This document shows positions 9,136-16,666 of a DNA stretch of 64,000 bases, piece by piece. A model generated the notes under the pieces. The model was not told the DNA's origin. It did no database searches and saw only the letters and a list, made by a program, of their open reading frames with translations. The stretch is taken from NCBI RefSeq assembly GCF_001941845.1, contig NZ_CP018870.1:7478001-7542000 (forward strand), read 5' to 3'. The stretch comes from Streptomyces sp. TN58 (GTDB lineage Bacteria > Actinomycetota > Actinomycetes > Streptomycetales > Streptomycetaceae). The position numbers and the translations under genes are program-made. Numbering within the stretch: the stretch's first letter is position 1; each line of letters starts with the position of its first letter.

Positions 9136-10410
9136 ATGACACTCCTCAACCCGCGCGCCCTGCGCTGGAAGATAGCCGCCCTGACCGCGGCCGCCTGCTG
9201 CGCCGTGGCCGCCGTGATCGGCGTCCTCGTCCACCAGGCGATGGCCGACCGAGGTGAACACACCGGGAACGAACGCCTCTCCGCGCGCCTGGCGGCCGCG
9301 GAGCGCGAGTACACCCGCACGGGCAGCGCGCCGCTCGAAGTCGAAGTCCTCACCCCGGAGCGGCTCGACGCACCGCTCGCCCGGGCGCTGGCCGCCAAGG
9401 ACCCGGCCGCTCTGTACGCGACCTGGAACGACCGCAAACCCCCCAACTGGTACTGGATGTGGGCGGCCATGCCCGTCGACGACGGCCGGGTACTCGTCGC
9501 CCGGACCGACATGAGCTCCGAGGTACGCGGCCTCCAGCTCCTGGACCGCAGCATCGTCAAAGCCGTGCTCGCCGCCCTCCTGGTCGTCGTACCGCTCGCC
9601 GCCCTCGCCACCGAACCGATGAACCGCAGGCTGCGCCGGGGATCCCGCACGGCCCGGGCCATCGCCGACGGCGACCTCGACGCCCGGATCGGACCGGGCG
9701 GCCGGGCCCGAGACGAGATCACCGAGATGTCGGCGGCCGTGGACGAGATGGCTGCGGCCCTGCAGCACAAGCTGGAGGGCGAGCGCCGCTTCACCGCCGA
9801 CGTCGCGCACGAACTGCGCACCCCGCTGATGGGGCTGTCCACCGCAGCCGGTCTCCTCCCCGACGGCGACGAGGCGGCCGAACTCGTCCGGGACCGGGCC
9901 CGGGCCCTGAACGGGCTGGTCGAGGACCTCCTGGAAATCTCCCGGCTCGACGCCGGAGCCGAACAGGCCCGGACCGACGCGGTGCCGCTGGATGAACTGG
10001 TCACCGACATCGTCCGCCGCACGGGCACACCGACCGCCGTGGCGATCCGTGCCACCCCGATCCTGGAGACCGACCCGCGCCGGGTGGAACGCATCGTGGT
10101 CAACCTCGTCACCAACGCACACCGGCACGGAGCCGACCCCGTCCACGTCACCGTGGAGGCCACCGACACCGGCGCGCGCATCCTCGTACGGGACCAGGGC
10201 CCCGGCTACCCCACCGCGCTGCTCACCCAAGGCCCACAGCGCTTCCGTACCGGAAGCCCCGAACGGGGGCGCGGACACGGACTCGGCCTGACCATCGCCC
10301 TCGGGCAGGCGAAGGTCCTCGGCGCCAGGCTGTCCTTCGCGAACGCTCCGGAGGGGGGCGCGGTCGCCACCCTCGACCTGGACGGCGGACGCGGTTCGTC
10401 CGGTGGCTGA
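9136..10410 (+). CDS. Sensor histidine kinase, CseC-like
   Basis: A 424-residue membrane kinase paired with the upstream regulator. Order: first transmembrane helix (~residues 15-37), an extracytoplasmic sensor of ~105 residues rich in Trp/Tyr near WNDRKPPNWYWMW, second helix (~145-162), HAMP linker, a HisKA dimerisation helix with the phospho-His in FTADVAHELRTPL, and a HATPase domain with N box (NLVTNAHRHG), G1 (DQGPGYP) and G2 (GRGHGLGLTI). It would autophosphorylate and pass phosphate to the regulator on an envelope signal. ATG 9136 is preceded by GAGGGGCCGT. A near-perfect hairpin downstream probably terminates the operon. Confidence 0.92.
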   Translation: MTLLNPRALRWKIAALTAAACCAVAAVIGVLVHQAMADRGEHTGNERLSARLAAAEREYTRTGSAPLEVEVLTPERLDAPLARALAAKDPAALYATWNDRKPPNWYWMWAAMPVDDGRVLVARTDMSSEVRGLQLLDRSIVKAVLAALLVVVPLAALATEPMNRRLRRGSRTARAIADGDLDARIGPGGRARDEITEMSAAVDEMAAALQHKLEGERRFTADVAHELRTPLMGLSTAAGLLPDGDEAAELVRDRARALNGLVEDLLEISRLDAGAEQARTDAVPLDELVTDIVRRTGTPTAVAIRATPILETDPRRVERIVVNLVTNAHRHGADPVHVTVEATDTGARILVRDQGPGYPTALLTQGPQRFRTGSPERGRGHGLGLTIALGQAKVLGARLSFANAPEGGAVATLDLDGGRGSSGG

Positions 10411-10529
10411 AACGGTGTGATGGCCCGTCCCCGGAGCGCGGGCGGAGGCGACCCATGCGCTGTACTCGGCCGGCTGGACGCCGCCCCCAGCGGCGGTCTG
10501 CCAGAGGGGTACCGCGATGCGGCATGCGC

Positions 10530-10562
10530 GCCTGCCCCGCCGGAGTCTCCGGTGGGGCAGGC
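10530..10562. terminator. Hairpin between the kinase and arsC
   Basis: GCCTGCCCCGCCGGAG is followed almost directly by its inverse complement with one G-T pair, giving a ~14-bp stem. It lies between convergent genes and probably acts in both directions, as U-tract-free Streptomyces terminators often do. Confidence 0.65.
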
Positions 10563-10592
10563 GGTCGACGGTCACGCCCGCGCGGGCGTGGG

Positions 10593-11012
10593 CTATGCCT
10601 GCCGGCTGGTGTCGATCTCGGAGATCAGGCCCTCGACGAGGGTCCTGATCTCGTCGCGGATGGGGCGGACGGCTTCGACACCCTGGCCGGCGGGGTCTTC
10701 GAGCTGCCAGTCGAGGTAGGTCTTGCCGGGGAAGTACGGGCAGGCGTCGCCGCAGCCCATGGTGATGATGTAGTCGGAGGCCTGGGCGGCCTCAGGGGTG
10801 AGGACCTTGGGGGTCTGGCCGGAGATGTCGATGCCCAGCTCGGCCATCGCGGCGACCGCGGAGGGGTTGATCCGGTCGCCGGGCATCGATCCGGCAGAGC
10901 GGACCTCGACGCGGTCGCCGGCGAGGTGGCGCAGGAACCCGGCCGCCATCTGGGAGCGGCCGGCGTTGTGGATGCAGACGAACAGCACGGACGCGAGCGG
11001 GGTGGCGGACAT
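10593..11012 (-). CDS. arsC: Arsenate reductase, low-molecular-weight phosphatase type
   Basis: A 139-residue ArsC of the LMW-protein-tyrosine-phosphatase fold that reduces arsenate to arsenite in the cytoplasm with thioredoxin-type reductant. The P-loop C-x5-R is visible as CIHNAGRSQMA near the N-terminus, and the redox Cys pair lies in MGCGDACPYFPG about residue 85. ATG 11012 has AAGGAAGAG 5-7 nt upstream, preferred over a longer upstream start at 11072. It is divergent from arsR across a palindromic operator, so it should be induced by arsenite or antimonite. The neighbours (regulator and arsenite channel) make the assignment secure. Confidence 0.95.
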   Translation of the reverse strand: MSATPLASVLFVCIHNAGRSQMAAGFLRHLAGDRVEVRSAGSMPGDRINPSAVAAMAELGIDISGQTPKVLTPEAAQASDYIITMGCGDACPYFPGKTYLDWQLEDPAGQGVEAVRPIRDEIRTLVEGLISEIDTSRQA

Positions 11013-11084
11013 CGGCTCTTCCTTCGGGAGCGGGCGACCGTCGGCACGCCGGGAGGGACGAAAGCCGCGCATCGGCCAGACAGT

Positions 11085-11114
11085 TCAGCCCAGGCTGATA
11101 TCAGCCTGGGCTGA
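11085..11114. promoter_or_regulatory. 30-bp palindromic ArsR operator in the divergent arsC/arsR promoter
   Basis: The half-site TCAGCCCAGGCTGAT is followed immediately by its exact inverse complement, a perfect 30-bp palindrome between the divergent starts. A further CTGATA-n6-TATCAG inverted pair (11111-11128) overlaps its right arm. ArsR dimers binding here would repress both directions until arsenite binds. Confidence 0.85.
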
Positions 11115-11131
11115 TATGACAGTATCAGCGC

Positions 11132-11446
11132 ATGCTGACGTCAGTCGACACCGAACTGATCCGGGTGCTGGCCGACCCGCTCCGGCTCAAGATCGTGACT
11201 CTCCTCGCGCAGGAGACGCTGTGCACCACCCACCTCGTGGAGGAAACGGGCGCGAAGCAGACGAACCTGTCCAACCACATGAAGGTGCTGCGCGAGGCCG
11301 GGGTCGTGGACACGGAGCCGTGCGGGAGGCTCGTCTACTACCGCCTGCGCCCGGACGTACTGGAGGCACTCGCCGGCCAGTTCGCCGGCCTCGCCCGGAC
11401 CGCACGCGCCACCGCCGAGGCGAACCTCAAGCGGTCCTGCCCCTGA
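11132..11446 (+). CDS. arsR: ArsR-family metalloregulator
   Basis: A 104-residue winged-helix repressor. The core has the family layout: DPLRLKIVTLLAQ, the Cys-bearing segment ETLCTTHLVEE at the start of the recognition region, the helix TNLSNHMKVLREAGVV and the wing GRLVYYRL. The C-terminus ends RSCP. Arsenite bound by Cys residues would release it from DNA. The ATG follows the operator so closely that the repressor must autoregulate. It is followed 41 bp later by the aquaglyceroporin gene, probably in one transcript, with arsC divergent. No other ligand is suggested by the context. Confidence 0.93.
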   Translation: MLTSVDTELIRVLADPLRLKIVTLLAQETLCTTHLVEETGAKQTNLSNHMKVLREAGVVDTEPCGRLVYYRLRPDVLEALAGQFAGLARTARATAEANLKRSCP

Positions 11447-11487
11447 CCTCCCGCGTCCTGCCGGCCCTGCCCGAGGAGAACTCCGCC

Positions 11488-12279
11488 GTGACCGCCACCG
11501 AACCCGCCACGAGCGGCGCCATGGCCGCCGCTCCGGCGCCGCAGCCCGCACCGGGCGCGACCCCGCCGCACAAGCCGCTCCGCGCCCGCGCGGCCGCCGA
11601 GCTGGTCGGGACCGCCGCTCTGGTCGCGATCGTGGTCGGCTCCGGCATCCAGGCCACCGAGCTGACCGACGACGTCGCGCTGCAGCTGCTGGCCAACTCC
11701 ACCGCCACCGTCTTCGGCCTCGGCGTCCTGATCGTTCTCCTCGGCCCGGTCTCCGGCGCCCACTTCAACCCCGCGGTCAGCCTCGCCGAGTGGTGGACCG
11801 CCCGCCGCGGCGGTCCGGGCGTCACCGGCCGCGACCTCGCCGCCTACATCCCCGCCCAGATCACCGGCGCGATCACGGGCGCCATCGCGGCAGACGCGAT
11901 GTTCGGGCAGCCGCTGGTGAAGTGGTCCACGCACGAGAGGTCGGCGGGCAACCTCCTGCTGGGCGAAGTAGTGGCCACCGCCGGCCTGGTCCTGCTGATC
12001 TTCGGCCTCGCCCACACCGACCGGCTGCGGTTCGCCCCCGCCGCGGTCGCCTCCTACATCGGCGCCGCGTACTGGTTCACCTCCTCCACCTCCTTCGCCA
12101 ACCCCGCCGTCACCATCGGCCGCGCGTTCACCGACACCTTCGCCGGAATCGCCCCGTCCTCGGTCGCGGGGTTCATCGCCATGCAGCTGCTCGGCGCCGT
12201 CGCCGGCCTGGGTCTGGTCGCCCTGATCTTCACCAACACCCAGCAGGACCAGATCGCCGGGGAGCCCTCGCCCCGATGA
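11488..12279 (+). CDS. MIP-family aquaglyceroporin, probable arsenite channel
   Basis: A 263-residue major intrinsic protein with six hydrophobic segments and both pore signatures, HFNPAVSLAE in the first half and FANPAVTIGR in the second. GTG 11488 is preceded by GAGGAG 8 nt upstream. Aquaglyceroporins conduct neutral As(OH)3; inside ars operons (AqpS type) they let arsenite made by ArsC leave the cell down its gradient and replace the ArsB or Acr3 pump. The adjacent arsR and arsC support that role. Glycerol or silicic-acid transport is a less likely alternative. The gene ends 4 bp inside the next, broken reading frame. Confidence 0.88.
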   Translation: MTATEPATSGAMAAAPAPQPAPGATPPHKPLRARAAAELVGTAALVAIVVGSGIQATELTDDVALQLLANSTATVFGLGVLIVLLGPVSGAHFNPAVSLAEWWTARRGGPGVTGRDLAAYIPAQITGAITGAIAADAMFGQPLVKWSTHERSAGNLLLGEVVATAGLVLLIFGLAHTDRLRFAPAAVASYIGAAYWFTSSTSFANPAVTIGRAFTDTFAGIAPSSVAGFIAMQLLGAVAGLGLVALIFTNTQQDQIAGEPSPR

Positions 12280-12420
12280 CGCCGCGCACGGACGTGGTGG
12301 TGATCGGCGGCGGCAGGCCGGGCTCGCCGCCGGCTACCACCTGCGCCGCCTGGGCATCGAGTACGTCGTCCTGGACGCCCAGCCGACGCCCGGCGGGGCC
12401 TGGCAGCACAGTGATCCGCC
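12276..12420 (+). pseudogene. 5' fragment of an FAD-dependent oxidoreductase (ArsO type)
   Basis: Begins ATG with the dinucleotide-binding start MTPRTDVVVIGGG, overlapping the aquaglyceroporin stop as in an intact operon. One base is missing just after GGG. Restoring it gives AGLAAGYHLRRLGIEYVVLD and then PTPGGAWQH, the standard opening of flavin monooxygenases and thioredoxin-reductase-like proteins seen in ars operons. The match ends near 12415, where the sequence switches to an unrelated gene. It is a deletion remnant. Confidence 0.65.
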
Positions 12421-12756
12421 GAGGATGTCGCCGCCGCGGCACGCGAGCTGGTTCCGGACGGCTTCGACGGGATCGTCGACCTGGCCGGAGGCTCCTCGCT
12501 GCGGACGGTCGCTCCGCTGGCCCAGGAGCCCCGCAACGTCATCGCCGTGGGTGATGTGTCTGTCTCCGAGCTCGGTGGGCGTTTCGTCGAGCGCCGCGTC
12601 GACCGCGAGAGCCTGGAGCGGTCGGCCCGGCTGGCCCTCGGCGGACTCCTCGCACCCGTCATTACCGCGGTCCATCCGCTCTCCGACGCCCCGACCGCCC
12701 TCGCCACCGTCGAGAACGGTCACACCTCGGGGAAGGTTGTCATCAAGGTGGCATGA
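12421..12756 (+). pseudogene. 3' fragment of an MDR-type alcohol dehydrogenase/quinone reductase
   Basis: An open frame of 111 codons starting GAG at the junction reads as the C-terminal Rossmann half of a zinc-type dehydrogenase or quinone oxidoreductase: GFDGIVDLAGGSSLRTVAPL, then NVIAVGDVSV, and the classic ending AVHPLSDAPTALATVENG, HTSGKVVIKV. The N-terminal catalytic half is absent. It is joined directly to the flavoprotein fragment, so a single deletion fused two genes. Confidence 0.65.
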
Positions 12757-12955
12757 GAAGTGCCCGGCCGTCTGACGTTGTCGACGGAAGAAGGGCGCGA
12801 TAAGGGCGGCAACCCGAGGTCACGCGCCGCCTCGGTCAGGGAGCCGGCCGACACTCTGCCGCTGTCCTCGGCGGTCTGAAGCACCAGACCAGCCGCCGAC
12901 GGCTTCTTGGCCGCACCAATCAAGTCGTACACGTACTGCCGCGTAGGCCGCCGTC

Positions 12956-13903
12956 ATGCCGGTGATGCCCGGGAAATCGGAGGCGCCACTACCCGCGCGT
13001 CTCATACCCTCGGCCCGCACCGACCCGTCGAATGTCATCAAGGACTCTGTGAAGCACTCCGATCTCCTCGCCAAGGCCCCTTCGCTCGCGGCCGGCATGG
13101 CCGCCGCCGATCACAGCCCGGACGCCCAGCTGTCCCAGACTCGCCACCGCGCCGCGCTCGTGGCGGGCTGGCACATCGCACCCGGCTCAACCGTCCTCGA
13201 ACTGGGCTGCGGCCAAGGGGACATGACCGCCGTCCTCGCCGAGGCGGTGGGGCCCGAAGGGCGCGTGGTGGCCGTTGACGTGGCCGCCCCCTCCTATGGG
13301 GAGCCGGTCACGCTCGGAGAGTCAGCTGCCCGGCTCGCGGCGGGCCCACTGGGGCCACGCATCGACTTCCGCTTCGGCACCGACGTCCTCGACCCGGCAG
13401 TCGACTTCCCCGACAGCGCCTTCGACCATGTGGTGCTCGCGCATTGCGCCTGGTACTTCACCTCGCTCGGACAACTGCGCGACACGCTGGCCCGCGTACG
13501 GCCGTGGGCACGGCGGCTGTGGTTCACCGAGTGGGACCTGACGCCTGCCTCCGACGACCAGGTGGCGCACCTCCTCGCCGTGCTGATCCAGGGACAGGCC
13601 GAAGCCGCGGGATCGCAGGGCCAGGGCAACGTCCGCACCCCCTTCTCCCGCGAGAGCCTGCTGCGGCTCCTGCCTGAGGCCGGCTGGACCGCCGACGGCA
13701 GCGAGCCGGTCGATACCCGTGAGCTACAGGACGGCGACTGGGAAATCGCAGCCTGCCTCGACCTGGTGGGAAGCGGCGAGCGCCTGGCCGCGCTGCCCGA
13801 GCCGGTGCGACAGCTCGTCCTGAGCCAGGCCGACATCCTCCGGGCCATCGCCGAGCCGCGCGGCAACCGCGCGCTCGCCGCGTATTCGGTCACGGCGCAC
13901 TGA
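12956..13903 (+). CDS. Class I SAM-dependent methyltransferase
   Basis: A ~315-residue soluble methyltransferase. The SAM-binding motif I is VLELGCGQGDMTAVLAEAVG, followed by the acidic ribose-binding strand VVAVDVA and a later post-I motif FDHVVLAHCAWYF. The C-terminal third is helical and may form the substrate lid. The true start is unclear: ATG 12956 has no good ribosome binding site, whereas GTG 13049 has AAGGA 5 nt upstream and starts shortly before the conserved region. The acceptor substrate cannot be told. Just upstream (12760-12950, opposite strand) are scraps of a degraded frame that I could not identify. Confidence 0.8.
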   Translation: MPVMPGKSEAPLPARLIPSARTDPSNVIKDSVKHSDLLAKAPSLAAGMAAADHSPDAQLSQTRHRAALVAGWHIAPGSTVLELGCGQGDMTAVLAEAVGPEGRVVAVDVAAPSYGEPVTLGESAARLAAGPLGPRIDFRFGTDVLDPAVDFPDSAFDHVVLAHCAWYFTSLGQLRDTLARVRPWARRLWFTEWDLTPASDDQVAHLLAVLIQGQAEAAGSQGQGNVRTPFSRESLLRLLPEAGWTADGSEPVDTRELQDGDWEIAACLDLVGSGERLAALPEPVRQLVLSQADILRAIAEPRGNRALAAYSVTAH

Positions 13904-13923
13904 CAGCGCTGCCGGCCGTCGAG

Positions 13924-14067
13924 TCACATGACCGTGAGTTCTTCGAGGGGCATTGCGTTGAGGTCGTCGTTTGCGGCCTGGGGCCAGAGCGGCGCGAAAT
14001 TCTGCCCGACCTGCGGGGTCGGGGGGCAGTCGAGGATGCCGCAGAGAGTGGCCTCGGGACGGTAGGT
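13924..14067 (-). pseudogene. C-terminal scrap of an unknown gene
   Basis: A 47-codon open stretch, beginning right after a stop and ending in TGA, reads like a real protein tail (TYRPEATLCGILDCPPTP then QVGQNFAPLWPQAANDDLNA), unlike the Arg-rich neighbouring frames. It has no start codon and faces the next gene. I do not recognise the family. Confidence 0.35.
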
Positions 14068-14086
14068 TCATGCCGGAGGTGGCACC

Positions 14087-15055
14087 GTGATCGCCAGTAC
14101 GCCAGTCGCCCGATGGACGTGGGGCGACTTCATCGAGGACGTGGACCCGCTGGTTCGGTGCCTCGGAGACCTGATGGCGGCTCGGTCAGTGCTGGCCTCG
14201 CATCGGCTCGCGCTCGGCGAATCGACTTCCCGTCTCGCCATCTCCGAGGCCGGCACACAGGCCGGCATGCTGTTCCAAAGCGAACTTTCCGCTGCCGGAT
14301 CCGTTGAGGAGATGGCCGGCGCGATCAGGGCTGCCATGCGCCCCGGCCGCATCGGATCGGTGGATGCCCGGTGCACCGTGGCCAGCTCTCTGTCTACCGG
14401 TCTGGAGGAGGTCCGCACGGAAGACGTGTTCGACCTGACCGCCTTCGTGGACCCCGGCTTCGCCACAGTGGATTTGATCACGTACTCAGATGCCTGGATG
14501 CGGTACGACCTCCGAGGACGGGCGCAGTCCGCCGTCTACGAGGCGAACGCGCCTCGTCTGGAGTCCGTGCTCGCGGAACTCACCCATGTGTTGGGCTCAG
14601 AGGTGGACCCCGAGGACCCCACCTACTTCGGCACGCCGACGGCGACGGGCGTCGTTGCCCATGTCGACCAGGACGGAACTCCGTCCGATTCCTGGTCTCG
14701 GTACGAAGTCGCCCGGCGATACGAGGAATTCACCCACACCCCCGGTTTCGGGCACATCGGATACCGACGCTCGGTGTCGGGCGCGGTCCGGTACGTGCCG
14801 GTGACCGACGACCGCGGTGTGCTCGGCTACCTCTGGGCCTCCGAGTCCGAGCCCGCGGCGAGCTTCGAGTCCCTTGACCTCGACGATGACGAGAGGTACA
14901 GGACCGCGCTCATGTGGCTGAATCGCCTTCGCTCCGCATCCGATCGGGAGCTGTCGCCCTGCCAAGCCCTGACGGAGCTTACGGGACGATCACTGAGCGA
15001 CACCGAGGGGCCCGTAAGCCTGGCGGAGCTGCGTGCGCGGGCGGAACACACATGA
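14087..15055 (+). CDS. Conserved hypothetical protein
   Basis: A 322-residue acidic soluble protein with no signal peptide or membrane segment. GTG 14087 has GGAGGTG 6 nt upstream, a strong site. I do not recognise a family; visible features are an N-terminal helical region, a central WSRYEVARRYEEFTHTPGFG segment and a C-terminal helix pair rich in Leu and Arg. It lies next to a toxin/immunity remnant (15.2-16.0 kb, opposite strand), so a link to contact-dependent competition is conceivable but not shown. Codon use is normal for the region. Confidence 0.75.
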   Translation: MIASTPVARWTWGDFIEDVDPLVRCLGDLMAARSVLASHRLALGESTSRLAISEAGTQAGMLFQSELSAAGSVEEMAGAIRAAMRPGRIGSVDARCTVASSLSTGLEEVRTEDVFDLTAFVDPGFATVDLITYSDAWMRYDLRGRAQSAVYEANAPRLESVLAELTHVLGSEVDPEDPTYFGTPTATGVVAHVDQDGTPSDSWSRYEVARRYEEFTHTPGFGHIGYRRSVSGAVRYVPVTDDRGVLGYLWASESEPAASFESLDLDDDERYRTALMWLNRLRSASDRELSPCQALTELTGRSLSDTEGPVSLAELRARAEHT

Positions 15056-15207
15056 CCGTTTCCGTCCCCCCGAAACACAACTGGGCGGCATGAACATTTA
15101 ACAGAGAGACAAACCACTCAAGAACCAGAACACGCCCTGAACCTGACTGCAGGCTTGGGTCATCGCTGACCCGTACCGGGAATCGGCCGCGACGGCGGCG
15201 TTGCCTG

Positions 15208-15684
15208 TTACCACGGAGCGATCTTCGGTCTGCGGTGCCACCACCAGTGTGCGGGATCTGCATCTCTGCGCCTGCGCCGCAGCCAGGCGTCCAGTTCCCC
15301 GGTGACGTCCTGGGTGGTATACGCCTGGAAACGAGCGTCCAGTGAATTGAGCAGGAACGACAGTTCCTGCCGTGGCCCCTCGGGCATGTCGGCGAGCGCG
15401 AGTTGCAGGACATCGCGGTGGTCGAGATCGTTCTCATATTCGCTGAAGAGGTACTGGTCGTCCGGGAGGCGCAGTCCCTCTAGGAACCCGATGAGACGTT
15501 CCCAGGCTTGGAATTGATTCTTTAGAGAGTTTGCCGGGGTGATGATAAGGTTTCGGACTTCTGCCCCCAGGTGCATCCATTCGCTTTCGAGCTGCGCTTG
15601 ATCAAATCGCGAAACTTCCGTAAGGGCCTCTTGGGACAGGTGGTCCCAGTAGTTCTCTGATTCCATGGTTGCCTTACTCGCCAT
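15208..15684 (-). CDS. Probable immunity protein of a polymorphic toxin
   Basis: A 158-residue acidic cytoplasmic protein, all-helical by eye, with Trp-rich ends (ENYWDHL; AHWWWHRRPK). I do not recognise a named family. Its start codon lies inside the 3' end of an upstream toxin-like tail, an 11-bp overlap of the kind seen for toxin-immunity gene pairs, and this context is the basis for the call. Base composition is less GC-rich in 15500-15620 than in the surroundings, suggesting transfer. There is no clear ribosome binding site of its own, so translation is probably coupled to the upstream frame. Confidence 0.6.
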   Translation of the reverse strand: MASKATMESENYWDHLSQEALTEVSRFDQAQLESEWMHLGAEVRNLIITPANSLKNQFQAWERLIGFLEGLRLPDDQYLFSEYENDLDHRDVLQLALADMPEGPRQELSFLLNSLDARFQAYTTQDVTGELDAWLRRRRRDADPAHWWWHRRPKIAPW

Positions 15685-15961
15685 TGATTTGCTCCAGGAA
15701 GTGGTCGTAAACTCACCCCGGCCGGAAGGAAGTTCCTGTGCCTCCTTCGCGAATGATCATGGCTTGGGTCTGGTCGTCCCACGACCCCCACGTCCAGCGG
15801 GGCGTGCCCGAAGGTGTGTCGCGCATCTTTGTTCCAGGAGTCGCCCCCATGACGTCTTCGCTGTATTCGGCCACATCGTCCGGGTGCACGCCGGGAATAG
15901 AGCGTCCAGTTGCGATCATGTCAGCTACCAGCGAGATGTTCCCCTGCTGGTGCTACCGCAA
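15674..15961 (-). pseudogene. C-terminal toxin domain remnant with an in-frame TGA
   Basis: Reading this strand from 15961 gives a compact domain: QGNISLVADMIATGRSIPGV, HPDDVAEYSEDVMG, then a basic/Trp stretch and QTQAMIIREGGTGTSFRPG. A TGA (15713-15715) interrupts it, and the same frame continues VYDHFLEQINGE to a TAA that overlaps the next gene's start. Short C-terminal domains ending this way in front of a small acidic gene are typical of polymorphic or contact-dependent toxins. The N-terminal delivery part is absent; upstream DNA is unrelated. Truncation plus the TGA make it inactive unless the TGA is read or is an error. Confidence 0.5.
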
Positions 15962-16160
15962 CACCGGACGAAACCGCGTCTGGCGGGCCAAGCGCCACCT
16001 GCCCGCCGCCCTCGTCCTGGTCTACCTCGCAACCTGGGCCGCGTACACGATCGCGCAACGGCCCCCACTATCCGGACTGGCCGCTTACTGGGCCGGCTTC
16101 TTCGAAGGCGTACGCGAGCCGTGCCCACCCAGGCGGCCCATGCAATGGCGCACCGTATAG
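15918..16160 (+). CDS. Small membrane protein, possibly 5'-truncated
   Basis: An 80-codon frame with one hydrophobic helix (LPAALVLVYLATWAAYTIA) followed by a conserved tail FFEGVREPCPPRRPMQWRTV. The tail is duplicated, in the same frame and with its stop, near 57.0 kb, so the C-terminal part is real coding sequence. The first ~15 codons overlap the toxin remnant on the other strand and no ribosome binding site is seen, so the true N-terminus was probably lost. Function unknown. Confidence 0.4.
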   Translation: MSATSEMFPCWCYRNTGRNRVWRAKRHLPAALVLVYLATWAAYTIAQRPPLSGLAAYWAGFFEGVREPCPPRRPMQWRTV

Positions 16161-16188
16161 CGGAGGACCAGGCTCGGCTGCCCCCAGA
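16068..16188 (+). repeat. 121-bp dispersed repeat, copy 1
   Basis: Matches 56971-57091 in the same orientation with no gaps and about seven mismatches by my count. It covers the tail of the small membrane-protein frame plus ~28 bp beyond its stop. Both flanks diverge abruptly. Confidence 0.85.
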
Positions 16189-16254
16189 CATCTGACACCC
16201 TGAATGCCCGCGGCCCATCTGCACCAGGCCCCGCAGGCCTCCCCAAGGCCCGTG

Positions 16255-16355
16255 AGTTCACGAATTCTGATACGCCGGCCGCGGACCTGGCTGCGGCTGA
16301 CCGAGGACGGAGCGGCGGCCTACCTGCGCACCTCGCCGCCCCTACGGCAATCGCG
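16255..16355 (+). pseudogene. Tail of a winged-helix regulator (MarR/HTH_27 type)
   Basis: A short stretch reads RRPRTWLRLTEDGAAAYLRT, the wing and start of the last helix typical of small MarR-like winged-helix regulators. No helix-turn-helix or start codon is present upstream, and the frame continues into unrelated DNA. It is a scrap left by deletion. Confidence 0.35.
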
Positions 16356-16378
16356 GGCCCACTGCAGTGATGGGCAGG

Positions 16379-16414
16379 GTGAATGGATGGTCGCGGGCGC
16401 GACCAGCCATTCAC
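16379..16414. terminator. Long hairpin, possible terminator
   Basis: Two 17-bp arms (GTGAATGGATGGTCGCG and its inverse complement with one mismatch) are separated by only 2 bp. It lies in a gene-poor gap (16190-16660). It could be a terminator or an element end; there is no T run. Confidence 0.4.
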
Positions 16415-16666
16415 TTGTGCTCTGGCGTGGGCGGTATTGCGGTCGGACCGCCTCACGACGTGCCCCGCCCGGTGCGTACCTCGTCTCCCCCCGGAATGGT
16501 CCGCCGCCGGCGCATCCAAGACCTACACCGCCGACCACAGGCGGCGATCGCGGACACCATCTGACCTAGATGCCACCTACTGTCGTCCACGGCCGGGCAC
16601 CGGAAGGTTTGCCTGCCGCCCCGAGCGGCGGCGCCCGCCACCCAACGGCCCTACGAAAGGAGTGAT

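Noticed and set aside
16379..16414. Hairpin considered as a telomeric palindrome or packed-arm structure.
   Set aside because: It is a single hairpin; Streptomyces telomeres have several closely spaced palindromes at a physical end, and no end is present here.
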